Positions 33,770 to 43,972 of a DNA stretch of 64,000 nucleotides are shown here, in pieces (the first letter of the stretch is position 1; each line of letters opens with the position of its first letter). The notes beneath the pieces are model-generated. The model saw only the letters and a list, made by a program, of their open reading frames with translations. It made no database searches and was not told the origin of the DNA. Source of the DNA: Hymenobacter sediminis (GTDB taxonomy: Bacteria; Bacteroidota; Bacteroidia; Cytophagales; Hymenobacteraceae); NCBI RefSeq assembly GCF_003231285.1, contig NZ_QKNS01000005.1, forward strand, positions 1 to 64,000, read 5' to 3'. The translations under genes were made by a program, and so were the position numbers.

Positions 33770-35548
33770 TTGTCTACGCCTCTTCCGCCCTCGCGCCTGA
33801 GCGGCCTGTTTCGCCGCAAAAGCCTGACTGATATTTTACATAATCCGCCTGCCGATGCCGAGGGCCACGGACCCGGCGATACGGGCGGACTGGCCCGCCA
33901 CCTCACCGTCCGCGACCTGACTTCGCTGGGCATTGCAGCCGTCATTGGGGCCGGCATCTTCAGCACCATCGGCAATGCCTCTCACGATGGTGGTCCGGCC
34001 GTATCGTTGCTGTTCGTGTTTACAGCTATTGCCTGCGCCTTCTCGGCGCTGTGCTACGCGCAGTTTGCTGCTACCATTCCGGTTTCAGGTTCAGCCTATA
34101 CGTACGCCTACGCCTCTTTTGGGGAGCTAGCCGCCTGGATTATCGGGTGGGCACTCATTATGGAGTATGCCGTGGGCAACATTGTGGTAGCCATATCGTG
34201 GTCCGACTACTTTACGGGGCTTTTACAGGGGGTAGGGGTCAATGTGCCCATCTGGCTTACCATGGGCATGCAAAGTGCTCATAAGCATTATAACGAGGTA
34301 CTAGAGCTGATGCAGGCTGGCAAGCCCTTAGCCGAAGCCTCGGCGGCCCAGCTGGAAGGCTACCGAGCCTGGAGTGCTGCCCCGGAGCTACCGGGTGGCC
34401 TGCGCCTCGTGCTAGACCTGCCCGCCGGCCTGATCACTCTGGCCATTACGGCGCTGGTGTATGTGGGCATCAAGGAATCGAAAAACGCTTCTAACCTGCT
34501 GGTAGCCTTGAAACTGGTGGTAGTGGCCGTGGTAATTCTGGTAGGAGCCTTCTACGTACAGCCCGAAAACTGGAGCCCCTTCGCCCCAAACGGCATTGGC
34601 GGCGTGCTTAAAGGCGTGTCGGCTGTGTTCTTCGCCTACATCGGTTTCGATGCTATTTCTACTACGGCCGAGGAATGCAAAAACCCCCAGCGCGACCTCC
34701 CTCGGGCTATGATCTACGCCCTGATTATCTGCACAATTCTCTATGTGATTATTACGCTGGTACTCACGGGCATGGTGAACTACAAAGAGCTGGCTGTGGG
34801 TGACCCGCTGGCCTACGTGTTCAACAAAGTAGGCGTGAAGTGGCTGGGCGGCGTGGTAGCCGTATCGGCGGTGTTGGCCATGGCCTCGGTGCTGCTGGTG
34901 TTTCAGATCGGGCAGCCCCGCATCTGGATGACCATGAGCCGCGATGGACTACTACCCCCCGTTTTCTCGCGGGTGCATCCCAAGTTCCACACGCCCTCGT
35001 TCAGCACTATCGTTACCGGCTTCTTCGTGGGAGTACCGGCCATGTTGCTGAACATGGACTTGGTGATTGACCTGACTTCTATCGGGACCTTGTTTGCGTT
35101 TGCGCTGGTGTGCGGCGGCATCCTCATTATTGACCCCCACGGCCAATCAGATGCCCGCTTTAAGGTGCCCTATATCAACGGGCAGTTTCTGGTGCCGTTG
35201 GTATTGCTGGCGGGTGCGGTGCTGCTGTTTTTGTACAACCAAGCGGGCATTCAGGAGTTTCAGCAGGCGCTGGGCAGCGGTTACGAGGAAGCCCGCCACT
35301 ACATCCCGATGCTGGTATTCTTCCTGTTCTGCTTAGGCTTGGCGTGGCTGTCGTTCCGTAAGCGCCTCTCGCTGCTGCCGGTGCTGGGCCTGCTCACTAA
35401 CCTCTACCTCATGACTCAGTTGGGCATCAACAACTGGCTGCTGTTCTTTGGCTGGCTGATTATCGGGCTGGCTTTGTACTTCAACTACGGCTTCAAGCAC
35501 AGTAAGCTGGGGCTGAAAGTTCTGCCGAACGGCCAGCGCCGAGCGTAG
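33770..35548 (+). CDS. Amino-acid permease (APC family, CAT-like)
   Basis: 592 residues, 12-14 membrane helices. Typical APC features: GIAAVIGAGIFSTIG in helix 1, PVSGSAYTYAYASFGELAAWIIGW, and FFAYIGFDAISTTAEECKNPQRDLP in helix 6. It resembles cationic amino-acid transporters (YfnA/CAT). The start codon is TTG at 33770, with a near-consensus TATCTTTTG box about 25 bases before it. A hairpin follows the gene at 35572-35612. Confidence 0.9.
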   Translation: MSTPLPPSRLSGLFRRKSLTDILHNPPADAEGHGPGDTGGLARHLTVRDLTSLGIAAVIGAGIFSTIGNASHDGGPAVSLLFVFTAIACAFSALCYAQFAATIPVSGSAYTYAYASFGELAAWIIGWALIMEYAVGNIVVAISWSDYFTGLLQGVGVNVPIWLTMGMQSAHKHYNEVLELMQAGKPLAEASAAQLEGYRAWSAAPELPGGLRLVLDLPAGLITLAITALVYVGIKESKNASNLLVALKLVVVAVVILVGAFYVQPENWSPFAPNGIGGVLKGVSAVFFAYIGFDAISTTAEECKNPQRDLPRAMIYALIICTILYVIITLVLTGMVNYKELAVGDPLAYVFNKVGVKWLGGVVAVSAVLAMASVLLVFQIGQPRIWMTMSRDGLLPPVFSRVHPKFHTPSFSTIVTGFFVGVPAMLLNMDLVIDLTSIGTLFAFALVCGGILIIDPHGQSDARFKVPYINGQFLVPLVLLAGAVLLFLYNQAGIQEFQQALGSGYEEARHYIPMLVFFLFCLGLAWLSFRKRLSLLPVLGLLTNLYLMTQLGINNWLLFFGWLIIGLALYFNYGFKHSKLGLKVLPNGQRRA

Positions 35549-35571
35549 TCTGCAAGTCGTTTTATTCTATA

Positions 35572-35612
35572 CCAAACGCCCCGGTTGCTGAGCAAGTAGC
35601 TGGGGCGTTTGG
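35572..35612 (+). terminator. Terminator behind permease gene
   Basis: 11-bp perfect stem, 35572-35582 with 35602-35612, with a small extra stem in the loop, 23 bases behind the permease stop codon. Confidence 0.65.
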
Positions 35613-35703
35613 CGTAAAGGCAGGGGTAGGGCGTAATTGGTCGGCAAAGCCTACGGCTGTAACTTGAGTACCCGCTCGCTATACTTTCTGCTCGGCAACT
35701 TTT

Positions 35704-38700
35704 ATGCATTCAGATTCCCCGGTTTCTGCTGGTACCTCACCGCAAGCCATACCTTCCCTTGCTGCCCGCCTTGAGGCTTCCCGCCAGGAACTGCTGGATC
35801 TAGGCTTGCGCAACCCACTGCTCAATTTTCGCCCCTCACCGGCGCGGGGCGTGCTAGTAGTGCGGGAAGAGTCGGGGGCAGTGTATGAGGTGCTGGTACG
35901 GCAGGGCAAAACCATGTATCTGCAGGGGGCGCCCGGCTCCAAAAAGGTCATAAAGGCTCCTGAATCAGTGCAGTTTATGAGTGGCTTTGCACACCTGGAA
36001 GCCGATAATCTGAACCTGGGTGCTGCTGAGGCTCAGGCCCGTCGGGATGAATACTATGAGGCTGCCCAGAAGCCGGTTCCTACCCCGGCGGAGCTCACAG
36101 AAGCAGAGCGGGCCGCCCAACTCACCGACACCAAACTGCAAACCGACGAACCAGTAGACAAACTGGAAAGCCGCCTACTAAATACCTATTACACTGCCCG
36201 CACCAGCCTGGAAGAGCAAGGCGTGAATATCTTGTACCTGGCCCTAGGCATGCTGACCTGGTATGAGGCTGCCAGCAGCGAGGAGCCCCGCTACGCGCCG
36301 CTCGTGCTGGTGCCTGTGCTGCTGGAACGCGGCACTGCCACCGAGCGGTTCAAGTTGCGCCATACCGGAGCCGAAGTGGAAGCCAACTTATCCCTGCAAG
36401 CCAAGTTGAAAGCCAGCTTCGGGCTGAGCTTACCAGAGTGGGACGAAGAAACCGGGGTGGCCGCCTACCTCTCGGCCGTGGCCGAAGCCGTGCGAGGACT
36501 GCCGCGCTGGCAGGTTGAAGACAACCGGATTGCACTGGGCTTTTTCTCCTTCGGGAAATTCTTGCTCTACCGCGACCTGGACCCCGCCACCTGGCCTAGC
36601 GATGCTACTCTCCTCGACCACTCCGCCCTGCAGGCCCTACTGGGCGACACCGGCTTCCGCAATGCACCACCCACCGTGAGCGACACAGCTTTCCTCGATA
36701 CTGAAAGCACTGCCCACGAGCTACACCAAGTCCTCGATGCCGACAGTTCTCAACTGCTGGCCCTACTGGCGGTGCAGGAAGGCCGCAACCTGGTAGTGCA
36801 GGGTCCCCCCGGCACCGGTAAGTCGCAGACTATTGCCAACCTGCTAGCCGAAGCCATTGGGGCAGGGAAGAAGGTGCTGTTTGTGGCCGAGAAAATGGCC
36901 GCCTTGGAAGTAGTAAAGCGCCGCCTCGACAGCCTAGGTCTGGGCGCCGCCTGCCTGGAGCTGCACAGCCACAAAACCAACAAAAGAGCCCTTCACGATG
37001 AGTTGAAAGCCACTTTAGCCTTGGGTCGGCCCACTGCCGTAGCTAATGTAGAAGACCAGATGGCTCAGCTGCCGCGTTACCGCCAAGCGCTCAACGATTA
37101 CGCCCTAGCCGTGAATGCACCCATCGGGCGTAGCCGCCGCACCGCGCAGCAGGTAGCCGGAGAATTATTGCTCCTAGCCGAGGAGCGCGGCTCCACGGAG
37201 CTACCGCGCATTGCCTTCCCTACCCTATCCACCTGGACGGATGCCACTGCTGCTAACGCCGAAGCTCTGGCTACCCGTCTGCAGGCCACCCTCCAGAAAA
37301 TCGGCGCGCCCAAGGACCTGCTGTTTTGGGGTAGCGAGCTGACAGTACTGCTGCCCGCCGACCAAGCGGCGCTGGCAGTTCAACTGGCTGGGGCGCAAGC
37401 AGCCATAGCGGGTTTGCAGGAAGCCAGCCGCGTTCTAGGCCAACTGTTGGGTTTACCAGTGCCCACGGAACGCACAGCCGCGGAGCAGCTCTTGCCTGCC
37501 GCCCGCCACGCCCAGCTGGCGCCACCGCTGCTCGGGGCAACCATAGTTGATACGGCCTGGCATCAGCAGACAGGGCGCATCCAGGAAATACTGAAAGCCG
37601 GACGAGCCTACAACACGTTGCGCCAGCAGCACGAGGCAACCCTGCTGCCCGAGGCCTGGGGCCAGCAGCTTCTGGCGGAGCGGGCTACCTTGCTATCCGT
37701 CGGCGACAAGTGGTGGAACTTCCTCAACGGCGACTACCGCCGCGCCCGGAAACGCCTGCAAAGCCTTTGGCGCGGTCCTTTGCCCAAAGAGTCGGGAGGG
37801 CTAATTGCGGTGGTGGATGCTATTCACGAAGCAGCCCGCCATGCCAAAACTGTGGCCGAAGGAAATAGCCTAGGCCACCAGTTGTTCGGAACAGGCTGGC
37901 AGGCGGAGCGCTCCGACTGGCCTACGCTGCTCAAAATTCAAGAATACTTAACCCTTACCCATCAGCGGATTGCGCGCGGGGAGCTACCTGCCGCCTTGCT
38001 CAGCTATCTGCAGCACGAAACCAACCCTGGCGCCATCTCCCTACCCCTGGCGAATCTGGAAACTGCCCTGGCCCGGCACCGTGCTGCCGTGCAAGCCGTA
38101 GCCGATGCCCTGCAACTCAACGAAGCGCGCCGTTTCGGACCGGCCGGACGGCTGCAGTTCCAGCCCTTCGATGCCCAGCAAGGTACCCTGGCCGCCTGGG
38201 CCGCCGACTTACCTGCCCTTCGCCTGATTACGGATTGGAACAATGTAGCGGCCGCCGCACAGGCCGAGCAACTGCCGGAGCTGCTACTCTTGGCTGAAAG
38301 CTGGCCCGCCGCCTCGCACCTGCTGGCCGCCGCCGTGCGCCAGAGCTGGCTGGAGTTTCTGCAGCGCCAAGCCTATGAGCAGTACCCGGCCCTGCGGCAG
38401 TTCGAGCGGGCCAGCCACGAAGAAATGGCCGCCCGCTTCCGCCAAGCCGACCAAGACTCGCTCTACCACAACCGCATCCGGGCCCTACGTCAGCATCACG
38501 AGGGCCTACCGCACCCACAGGCCGGCGGCCAGATGCTGTTGTTGCGCAATGAGTTCGCCAAAAAGACCCGACACTTGCCTCTGCGCAAGCTCATGCAGCA
38601 AGCCGGCCAGGCGGTGCAGGCTATCAAGCCGGTGTTTATGATGTCGCCGCTGTCGGTAGCTAGCTACCTGCCCCCGGGCGCCGTGGAGTTCGATTTAGTA

Positions 38701-40548
38701 GTGTTTGATGAGGCCTCGCAGGTCAAGCCCGTGGATGCGCTGGGGGCCATTGTACGGGGCAAGCAGTTGGTGGTAGTTGGCGACTCCAAGCAGCTACCGC
38801 CTACCTCGTTCTTCGATTCCCTGACCGGGAGTGGCGAGGAGGCCGACGAGGAGAACGTGACGGCCGATATTCAGAGCATTCTGGAACTATGCAAAGCCCG
38901 CCAGATGCCTGAGCGGATGTTGCGCTGGCACTACCGCAGCTTGCACCAAAGCCTGATTGCCGCTTCCAATCACTTGTTTTACGAAGACAAGCTGGTGATT
39001 TTTCCTAGCCCCGGCGGGCAGGGGCAATTGGGGCTGGTGTACCACCACCTGCCCGGAACCTACTATGAGCGAGGTACTACCCGCACCAATCCGCTGGAAG
39101 CTCAATACGTGGCCGAAGCCGTACTGCACCACGCCCGCACCACTCCGCGCCTCACGCTGGGGGTAGTGGCATTCAGCACGGCCCAGCGCCAAGCCATTCA
39201 GGACACGCTGGAGAAGCTGCGGCGCCAGCACCCCGAAACCGAATCGTTTTTCAACCGCCATCCTCACGAGCCATTCTTTATCAAGAACCTCGAAAACGTG
39301 CAAGGCGATGAGCGCGACGTCATTCTGATCAGCGTGGGCTACGGCCGCACCAAGGATGGCTACCTCACCATGAGCTTCGGGCCGCTAAATGGCGAAGGAG
39401 GCGAGCGGCGCCTGAACGTGCTCATTACCAGAGCCAAGCAGCGCTGCGAAGTGTTCACTAACCTCACCGCCGATGATCTGGACCTCAACCGCACCCGCGC
39501 CAAGGGCGTGGCAGCACTCAAAACCTTCCTGAACTTTGCTCAGCACGGCCGCCTGAACCAAAACGAAGAAACGGGCCGCGCCATGGATTCGTCGTTTGAG
39601 GAGGCTGTATACCGTGCCCTCACGGCCCGCGGCTATCAGGTGCGCCCCCAAATTGGCAGTCAGGGCTTTTACATTGATTTGGCAGTAGTAGACCCTGACC
39701 AGCCCGGCCGCTATGTGCTGGGTATTGAGTGCGACGGAGCCATGTACCACTCCGCCCGCTCGGCCCGAGACCGGGACCGGCTGCGTCAGCAGGTGCTGGA
39801 AGCCGTGGGTTGGCGCCTGCACCGCATCTGGAGTACCGACTGGCTGCGCGACCCCCAGCGCGAAACCGAACGTGTGGTGCAGGCAATTGAAAAAGCCTGC
39901 CTCCAAACCACCCATGACGACCCCAACGAGCCGGTGGAACCTGAGGTAGTGTTGGAAACCAGTGATATTGAGCGCGAAGAGTTGTCTGCGGCCGACCAAG
40001 CTTTAACCGAGCCTTACCAGGTAGCGCAACTGCCCGCTGCCGTAGGTCACCGCGAACTGCACCAGCACAGCCTAGGCCAGTTGGCGAACTGGCTTACCCA
40101 GATAGTACGCATTGAAAGCCCCATTCACCTCGACGAAGCTACGCGCCGCCTGGCCCAGGCCAGCGGGGCCACCCAAGTAGGGGCGCGCATGCGGAAAGCC
40201 GGCCGCGACGCAGCGCTGTTGGCCGCTAACCTGCGCCACCTGCGCCAGCAAGGCGACTTCCTCTGGGACATCACCATGCAGCAACCGCCCCTCCGCGACC
40301 GAAGCCAACTGCCTGCCATTTCCCGCAAACTGGCCTTCGTAGCCCCCGAAGAGTTAGCCCGAGCCCTCCGCACCGTAGTAGAACAGAGCTTTGCCTTACC
40401 CCGCGAAGCCGTGTTTCTGCCCACCGTCCGCCTGCTTGGCTTTAGTCGCCTATCAGAGGAAATGCGTCAGCAACTGGAGCCCGTACTAGCCGGGTTGCTG
40501 GAAAAAGGAGAGGTAGCCGAAGTAAACGGCATCCTTCGGCCAGTCTGA
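35704..40548 (+). CDS. DUF4011-SF1 helicase-Vsr-like nuclease-DUF3320 protein (Hhe-like defence candidate)
   Basis: 1614 residues, the largest gene here. Order seen: DUF4011-like N-terminus (about 20-320: RQELLDLGLRNPLLNF, VNILYLALGMLTWYE); SF1 helicase with Walker A GPPGTGKS (367-374), Walker B FDEAS (Asp1002-Glu1003), GDSKQLPPTS, VQGDERDVILISVG and RLNVLITRAK; a REase-like (Vsr/MTES_1575) domain about 1296-1385 with FYIDLAVVD and IECDGAMYH; then DUF3320 to the C-terminus. The long insert between Walker A and B is helical. This order matches what I recall as the single-gene Hhe phage-defence type (DUF4011-helicase-Vsr). It stands alone; base composition is like its neighbours; no mobile element is seen. 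Confidence 0.88.
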   Translation: MHSDSPVSAGTSPQAIPSLAARLEASRQELLDLGLRNPLLNFRPSPARGVLVVREESGAVYEVLVRQGKTMYLQGAPGSKKVIKAPESVQFMSGFAHLEADNLNLGAAEAQARRDEYYEAAQKPVPTPAELTEAERAAQLTDTKLQTDEPVDKLESRLLNTYYTARTSLEEQGVNILYLALGMLTWYEAASSEEPRYAPLVLVPVLLERGTATERFKLRHTGAEVEANLSLQAKLKASFGLSLPEWDEETGVAAYLSAVAEAVRGLPRWQVEDNRIALGFFSFGKFLLYRDLDPATWPSDATLLDHSALQALLGDTGFRNAPPTVSDTAFLDTESTAHELHQVLDADSSQLLALLAVQEGRNLVVQGPPGTGKSQTIANLLAEAIGAGKKVLFVAEKMAALEVVKRRLDSLGLGAACLELHSHKTNKRALHDELKATLALGRPTAVANVEDQMAQLPRYRQALNDYALAVNAPIGRSRRTAQQVAGELLLLAEERGSTELPRIAFPTLSTWTDATAANAEALATRLQATLQKIGAPKDLLFWGSELTVLLPADQAALAVQLAGAQAAIAGLQEASRVLGQLLGLPVPTERTAAEQLLPAARHAQLAPPLLGATIVDTAWHQQTGRIQEILKAGRAYNTLRQQHEATLLPEAWGQQLLAERATLLSVGDKWWNFLNGDYRRARKRLQSLWRGPLPKESGGLIAVVDAIHEAARHAKTVAEGNSLGHQLFGTGWQAERSDWPTLLKIQEYLTLTHQRIARGELPAALLSYLQHETNPGAISLPLANLETALARHRAAVQAVADALQLNEARRFGPAGRLQFQPFDAQQGTLAAWAADLPALRLITDWNNVAAAAQAEQLPELLLLAESWPAASHLLAAAVRQSWLEFLQRQAYEQYPALRQFERASHEEMAARFRQADQDSLYHNRIRALRQHHEGLPHPQAGGQMLLLRNEFAKKTRHLPLRKLMQQAGQAVQAIKPVFMMSPLSVASYLPPGAVEFDLVVFDEASQVKPVDALGAIVRGKQLVVVGDSKQLPPTSFFDSLTGSGEEADEENVTADIQSILELCKARQMPERMLRWHYRSLHQSLIAASNHLFYEDKLVIFPSPGGQGQLGLVYHHLPGTYYERGTTRTNPLEAQYVAEAVLHHARTTPRLTLGVVAFSTAQRQAIQDTLEKLRRQHPETESFFNRHPHEPFFIKNLENVQGDERDVILISVGYGRTKDGYLTMSFGPLNGEGGERRLNVLITRAKQRCEVFTNLTADDLDLNRTRAKGVAALKTFLNFAQHGRLNQNEETGRAMDSSFEEAVYRALTARGYQVRPQIGSQGFYIDLAVVDPDQPGRYVLGIECDGAMYHSARSARDRDRLRQQVLEAVGWRLHRIWSTDWLRDPQRETERVVQAIEKACLQTTHDDPNEPVEPEVVLETSDIEREELSAADQALTEPYQVAQLPAAVGHRELHQHSLGQLANWLTQIVRIESPIHLDEATRRLAQASGATQVGARMRKAGRDAALLAANLRHLRQQGDFLWDITMQQPPLRDRSQLPAISRKLAFVAPEELARALRTVVEQSFALPREAVFLPTVRLLGFSRLSEEMRQQLEPVLAGLLEKGEVAEVNGILRPV

Positions 40549-40630
40549 TCCAGAACAGCCCGGCGCCCTCTGCTCAACTCTCTGCATGAATTTTCTTAGG
40601 ATGACGTGCTTTCTACCTATTCACCCTAAA

Positions 40631-41590
40631 TCACTTTGCCCGGTGAATAATGGCGACGCTGACCAGGATAATGAGCATGCCTAGCAGGTGCCAGAGGTTA
40701 AACTGTTCTCCATCTAATAAGCCCCAACCCAGCGCCATAATGGGCACCAGATACGTATTAGAAGCGGCAAATAATGCTGTGGAGCTTTGAATAAGCTTGT
40801 TGAATAACACCATCGCCACGGCGGTGCTCATGGTGGCCAGCAGGGCAATGTAGCCGAAGGCTTTCCAGGCGCCGGGCACAGTAGCAAGCTTGTGTAAGAA
40901 CTCCGTGCCCAGCAGCAGGTAGGCCAGCGCCGGACCACCAATAAACAGCAGTAGCAGCCCCGTTACGGCAAGGGAAGGAATGCCGTGCAGGTGGTGCTTA
41001 ATCACGTTTACGCTTACGCCATACCCTAGCGTAGCCAGCACGATGTACAGGCCGTACCAGGCATTACTCTCCCCCGAGGGGGTAGCATCGCCGCCGCTGC
41101 CGCCGAGTAACATCAATACCACCGTGCCCGCTAAGCCGAGGCCGATGCCCAGCACCCGCAGGCCCGTCAGCTTCTGCCCAAACAGGGCAGCGCCTACTAC
41201 CAAGGTAAATACAGCCGTGAGGGCATTGAGCACCCCCGCCAGTCCGGAGGCCAAACGGGTTTCGGCGTAAGCAAACAAGAAGGCCGGAATCAGGGTGCCA
41301 ACTACCCCGCTCAGCACCAGCCACTTAAACCGGCTGCGCTCTACCCTGCCAATGTGCCGAAGCGCAAAAGGTAATAGCAACAGCGCCGCCACGCTCACCC
41401 GAGTAGCGCCCAACTCCAAGGCCGAAAATACCACCAAACCCTTCTTCATCAGGATAAAGGAGGTGCCCCAAATAGTAGCCAGCGTAACCAATAGCACCCA
41501 GGCCGAGGCTGGTGTACGGTGGGGTGGGGGCGAGGCCACCGGCGTTGTTTCGGGAGCAGCCGTTACAGCCGGGGCAGGAGCGGTGGGCAT
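40631..41590 (-). CDS. EamA/DMT family exporter
   Basis: 319 residues, ten helices in two EamA halves (WGTSFILMKKGLVVFSALELGATR, then AWYGLYIVLATLGYGVSVN). Such transporters export amino acids or metabolites; the substrate is unknown. The first 30 residues are Pro/Ala/Thr-rich. The ATG at 41590 is preferred to an upstream one at 41638, which would add a second hydrophobic stretch. Confidence 0.82.
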   Translation of the reverse strand: MPTAPAPAVTAAPETTPVASPPPHRTPASAWVLLVTLATIWGTSFILMKKGLVVFSALELGATRVSVAALLLLPFALRHIGRVERSRFKWLVLSGVVGTLIPAFLFAYAETRLASGLAGVLNALTAVFTLVVGAALFGQKLTGLRVLGIGLGLAGTVVLMLLGGSGGDATPSGESNAWYGLYIVLATLGYGVSVNVIKHHLHGIPSLAVTGLLLLFIGGPALAYLLLGTEFLHKLATVPGAWKAFGYIALLATMSTAVAMVLFNKLIQSSTALFAASNTYLVPIMALGWGLLDGEQFNLWHLLGMLIILVSVAIIHRAK

Positions 41591-41752
41591 GAGGGGAAAA
41601 GTAAGGAGGGAGAATAGAACGAGGGATGAACACCCCACGAAAAAACCGTCATGCGAAACACCGCCGACATCTTTTACCTCATCGCTAGGCCTTTCGGTTA
41701 GCCAGAGGGGTAGATGCGTCGATTAGGTTCCGCATGACGGTCCGAAGAAACG

Positions 41753-42742
41753 CTAGGCCACCAGCACCGGCTCGGCCGCAATGATTTCGTCCATAATGGC
41801 GTGGATTTCCGCCGGGTCGTTGCTTTCCACGAGGCGGGTGCGCCATTGGCGGGCACCTTCCAGGCCGCGGAAATACTGGGCGTAGTGGCGGCGCATCTCA
41901 AAGATGCCAGCGCGGGGGCCTTTCCACTCCAGGCTTTTCTCAAAGTGCATGCGGCAGGCCTGTACCCGCTCTTCCACGGTAGGCGGGGCCAAGAGCTGAC
42001 CGGTGGCGGCGTAGTGTTTCACTTCCCGGAAAATCCAGGGGTAGCCAATGGCGGCGCGGCCAATCATCACGCCGTCCACGCCGTAGCGGTTTTGGTACTC
42101 CACGGCCTTCTGGGGCGAATCGATGTCGCCGTTGCCGAAGATGGGGATTTTGATGCGCGGGTTATTCTTGATGCGGCCAATCAGCTCCCAGTCAGCCTCG
42201 CCCTTGTACATCTGCACGCGGGTGCGGCCGTGTACCGTGAGGGCCTCGATACCAATATCCTGCAGGCGCTCAGCTACATCCTCCACATTCTTGGTTGAGT
42301 CGTCCCAGCCCAGGCGGGTTTTTACCGTTACAGGCAGGTGGGTGGCTTTTACCACGGCAGAGGTCATTTCCACCATCTTAGGAATGTCGCGCAGCAAGGC
42401 AGCGCCGGCGCCGCGGCAGGCTACCTGCTTCACGGGGCAACCGTAGTTGATGTCGATGAGGTCGGGGCCAGCTTCAGTGCTGATGCGGGCGCACTCGCCC
42501 ATCGTCTCTACATCGGAGCCAAACAGCTGAATGCCGATGGGCCGCTCATAGTCGAACACGTCGAGCTTCTGCCGGCTCTTGGCGGCGGCCCGAATCAGGC
42601 CTTCCGAGGAAATAAACTCGGTGTACATCAAATCAGCCCCACCCTGCTTGCACACGGCCCGGAACGGTGGGTCCGACACGTCCTCCATGGGCGCGAGCAG
42701 CAAAGGGAAATCGGGCAAGGCAATGTTGCGGATGTGTACCAC
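41753..42742 (-). CDS. dusB: tRNA-dihydrouridine synthase
   Basis: 329 residues, a TIM-barrel flavoenzyme that reduces uridines in tRNA. Opening LLLAPMEDVSDPPFR, the catalytic-cysteine motif NYGCPVKQVACRGAGAALL, the HGRTRVQMYKG segment and GVMIGRAAIGYPWIF are typical of Bacteroidota DusB. A TAAATTTG box on the minus strand lies about 25 bases before the start. Confidence 0.93.
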   Translation of the reverse strand: MVHIRNIALPDFPLLLAPMEDVSDPPFRAVCKQGGADLMYTEFISSEGLIRAAAKSRQKLDVFDYERPIGIQLFGSDVETMGECARISTEAGPDLIDINYGCPVKQVACRGAGAALLRDIPKMVEMTSAVVKATHLPVTVKTRLGWDDSTKNVEDVAERLQDIGIEALTVHGRTRVQMYKGEADWELIGRIKNNPRIKIPIFGNGDIDSPQKAVEYQNRYGVDGVMIGRAAIGYPWIFREVKHYAATGQLLAPPTVEERVQACRMHFEKSLEWKGPRAGIFEMRRHYAQYFRGLEGARQWRTRLVESNDPAEIHAIMDEIIAAEPVLVA

Positions 42743-42766
42743 GGCAGTCTATTCTAGTATTTTGCG

Positions 42767-42774
42767 CAAATTTA
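42767..42774 (-). promoter_or_regulatory. -7 promoter box TAAATTTG
   Basis: Matches TAnnTTTG on the minus strand, 25 bases before the dusB start codon; it would leave a leader of only about 15-20 bases. Confidence 0.5.
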
Positions 42775-42879
42775 CGACTTAGTCCTTAGTCGGAAGTGGC
42801 AGGTGCCTGGCACCTGGGCCTTGTGTCCGCAGAAATAGCAGCTAAGCACCAAATCCTACGCTCTAAGCACAAATTCCCC

Positions 42880-43905
42880 ATGAAAGGTTTCGTCTCCAGC
42901 CGGTTGCATCCTCTGGCTAATTTGGGGTTACTGCTCGTGTTGCTGTTGGCCTGCTTCTGTATTACCAGCTTCTTGGTGATGGTATTCAATTACCTGTTTT
43001 TTGGGGTAGGAATGCAGGAAATGGGCAACGTCACGCAGCACCCGGCTGATTACCCTAATGGCTGGGGTGTTTCTATGCTAAGCCAAGGTGTGCTGCTGCT
43101 AGGAGGACTTGGTGGAGCTGCTATGGCATTGGCCGCCCTCACAGGCAACAAAGTGGCTGACTACTTTATGCCGCGGCGTCCGGTGCCAATTAGCTGGCCA
43201 TTGCTAGCAGGGCTGCTGATAATTGTAAGCTTGCCAGCTATGTCGGTGCTGCTTTCCTGGAATGCCAGCTGGGATTTGCCCGAATGGATGCTCATGAAAG
43301 AAGAGCAGGCCAAGGAAACGTTGAAGGTGCTGACCAATTTTTCCTCGCCCCTGCGCTTTGTAATAGGGGTAGTGGTAATGGCCGTTGTGCCGGCCGTGAG
43401 CGAAGAGCTTTTTTTCCGCGGAGTACTGCAGCGCAACCTAGTGCAGTGGGCTGGTCGGCACGCTGGTATCTGGCTGGCTGCTGCCATCTTCAGCGCTATT
43501 CACTTTCAGTTTCTGGGTTTCGTGCCTCGTTTTGTATTGGGCCTAGTACTCGGCTACCTGTATGAGTGGAGCGGCAACATTGTGGTACCTATGGCCGCCC
43601 ACTTTGCCCAGAATGCTTTCCAGTTGGTTTTGCTATATAATGCTCAGCACCAGTGGACGGCTTCTGAGTACGACCCTGACTCGACGGAAATTCTGCCTTG
43701 GTATCTGGTGCTGGGCTCTATGGCAATCTGCGCGGCTATTCTGTGGCAGCTGTACCGCCAGATGCAGCAGCCAAGCGCCCATGAGTTGCCTACCCAGCTC
43801 CGCACCCTGGGTGGCGCGGGCGTAGCTGTTCGGCACCCCAATGCTGCTCCTCCCGTTGCCCGCACCCTCAGCCACGACGGGGTAGACACCACCCGCGCCG
43901 AGTAA
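42880..43905 (+). CDS. CPBP family intramembrane metalloprotease
   Basis: 341 residues, about eight helices, with the CPBP (Abi) motifs VSEELFFRGVLQRNL, FSAIHFQFLGFVPRFVLG and MAAHFAQNAFQL. Glu-Glu and the two His residues should bind zinc in the membrane. The substrate is unknown. The C-terminal 55 residues are cytoplasmic and Pro/Ala-rich. ATG at 42880 is chosen for the membrane-proximal start. It precedes cdsA on the same strand. Confidence 0.85.
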   Translation: MKGFVSSRLHPLANLGLLLVLLLACFCITSFLVMVFNYLFFGVGMQEMGNVTQHPADYPNGWGVSMLSQGVLLLGGLGGAAMALAALTGNKVADYFMPRRPVPISWPLLAGLLIIVSLPAMSVLLSWNASWDLPEWMLMKEEQAKETLKVLTNFSSPLRFVIGVVVMAVVPAVSEELFFRGVLQRNLVQWAGRHAGIWLAAAIFSAIHFQFLGFVPRFVLGLVLGYLYEWSGNIVVPMAAHFAQNAFQLVLLYNAQHQWTASEYDPDSTEILPWYLVLGSMAICAAILWQLYRQMQQPSAHELPTQLRTLGGAGVAVRHPNAAPPVARTLSHDGVDTTRAE

Positions 43906-43972
43906 CCCCGCTGAATCGGGGCTTTCCTACCTCTGCCCTTTGCTTTAACTCTCCCCTAATTCTCTCCCATTC

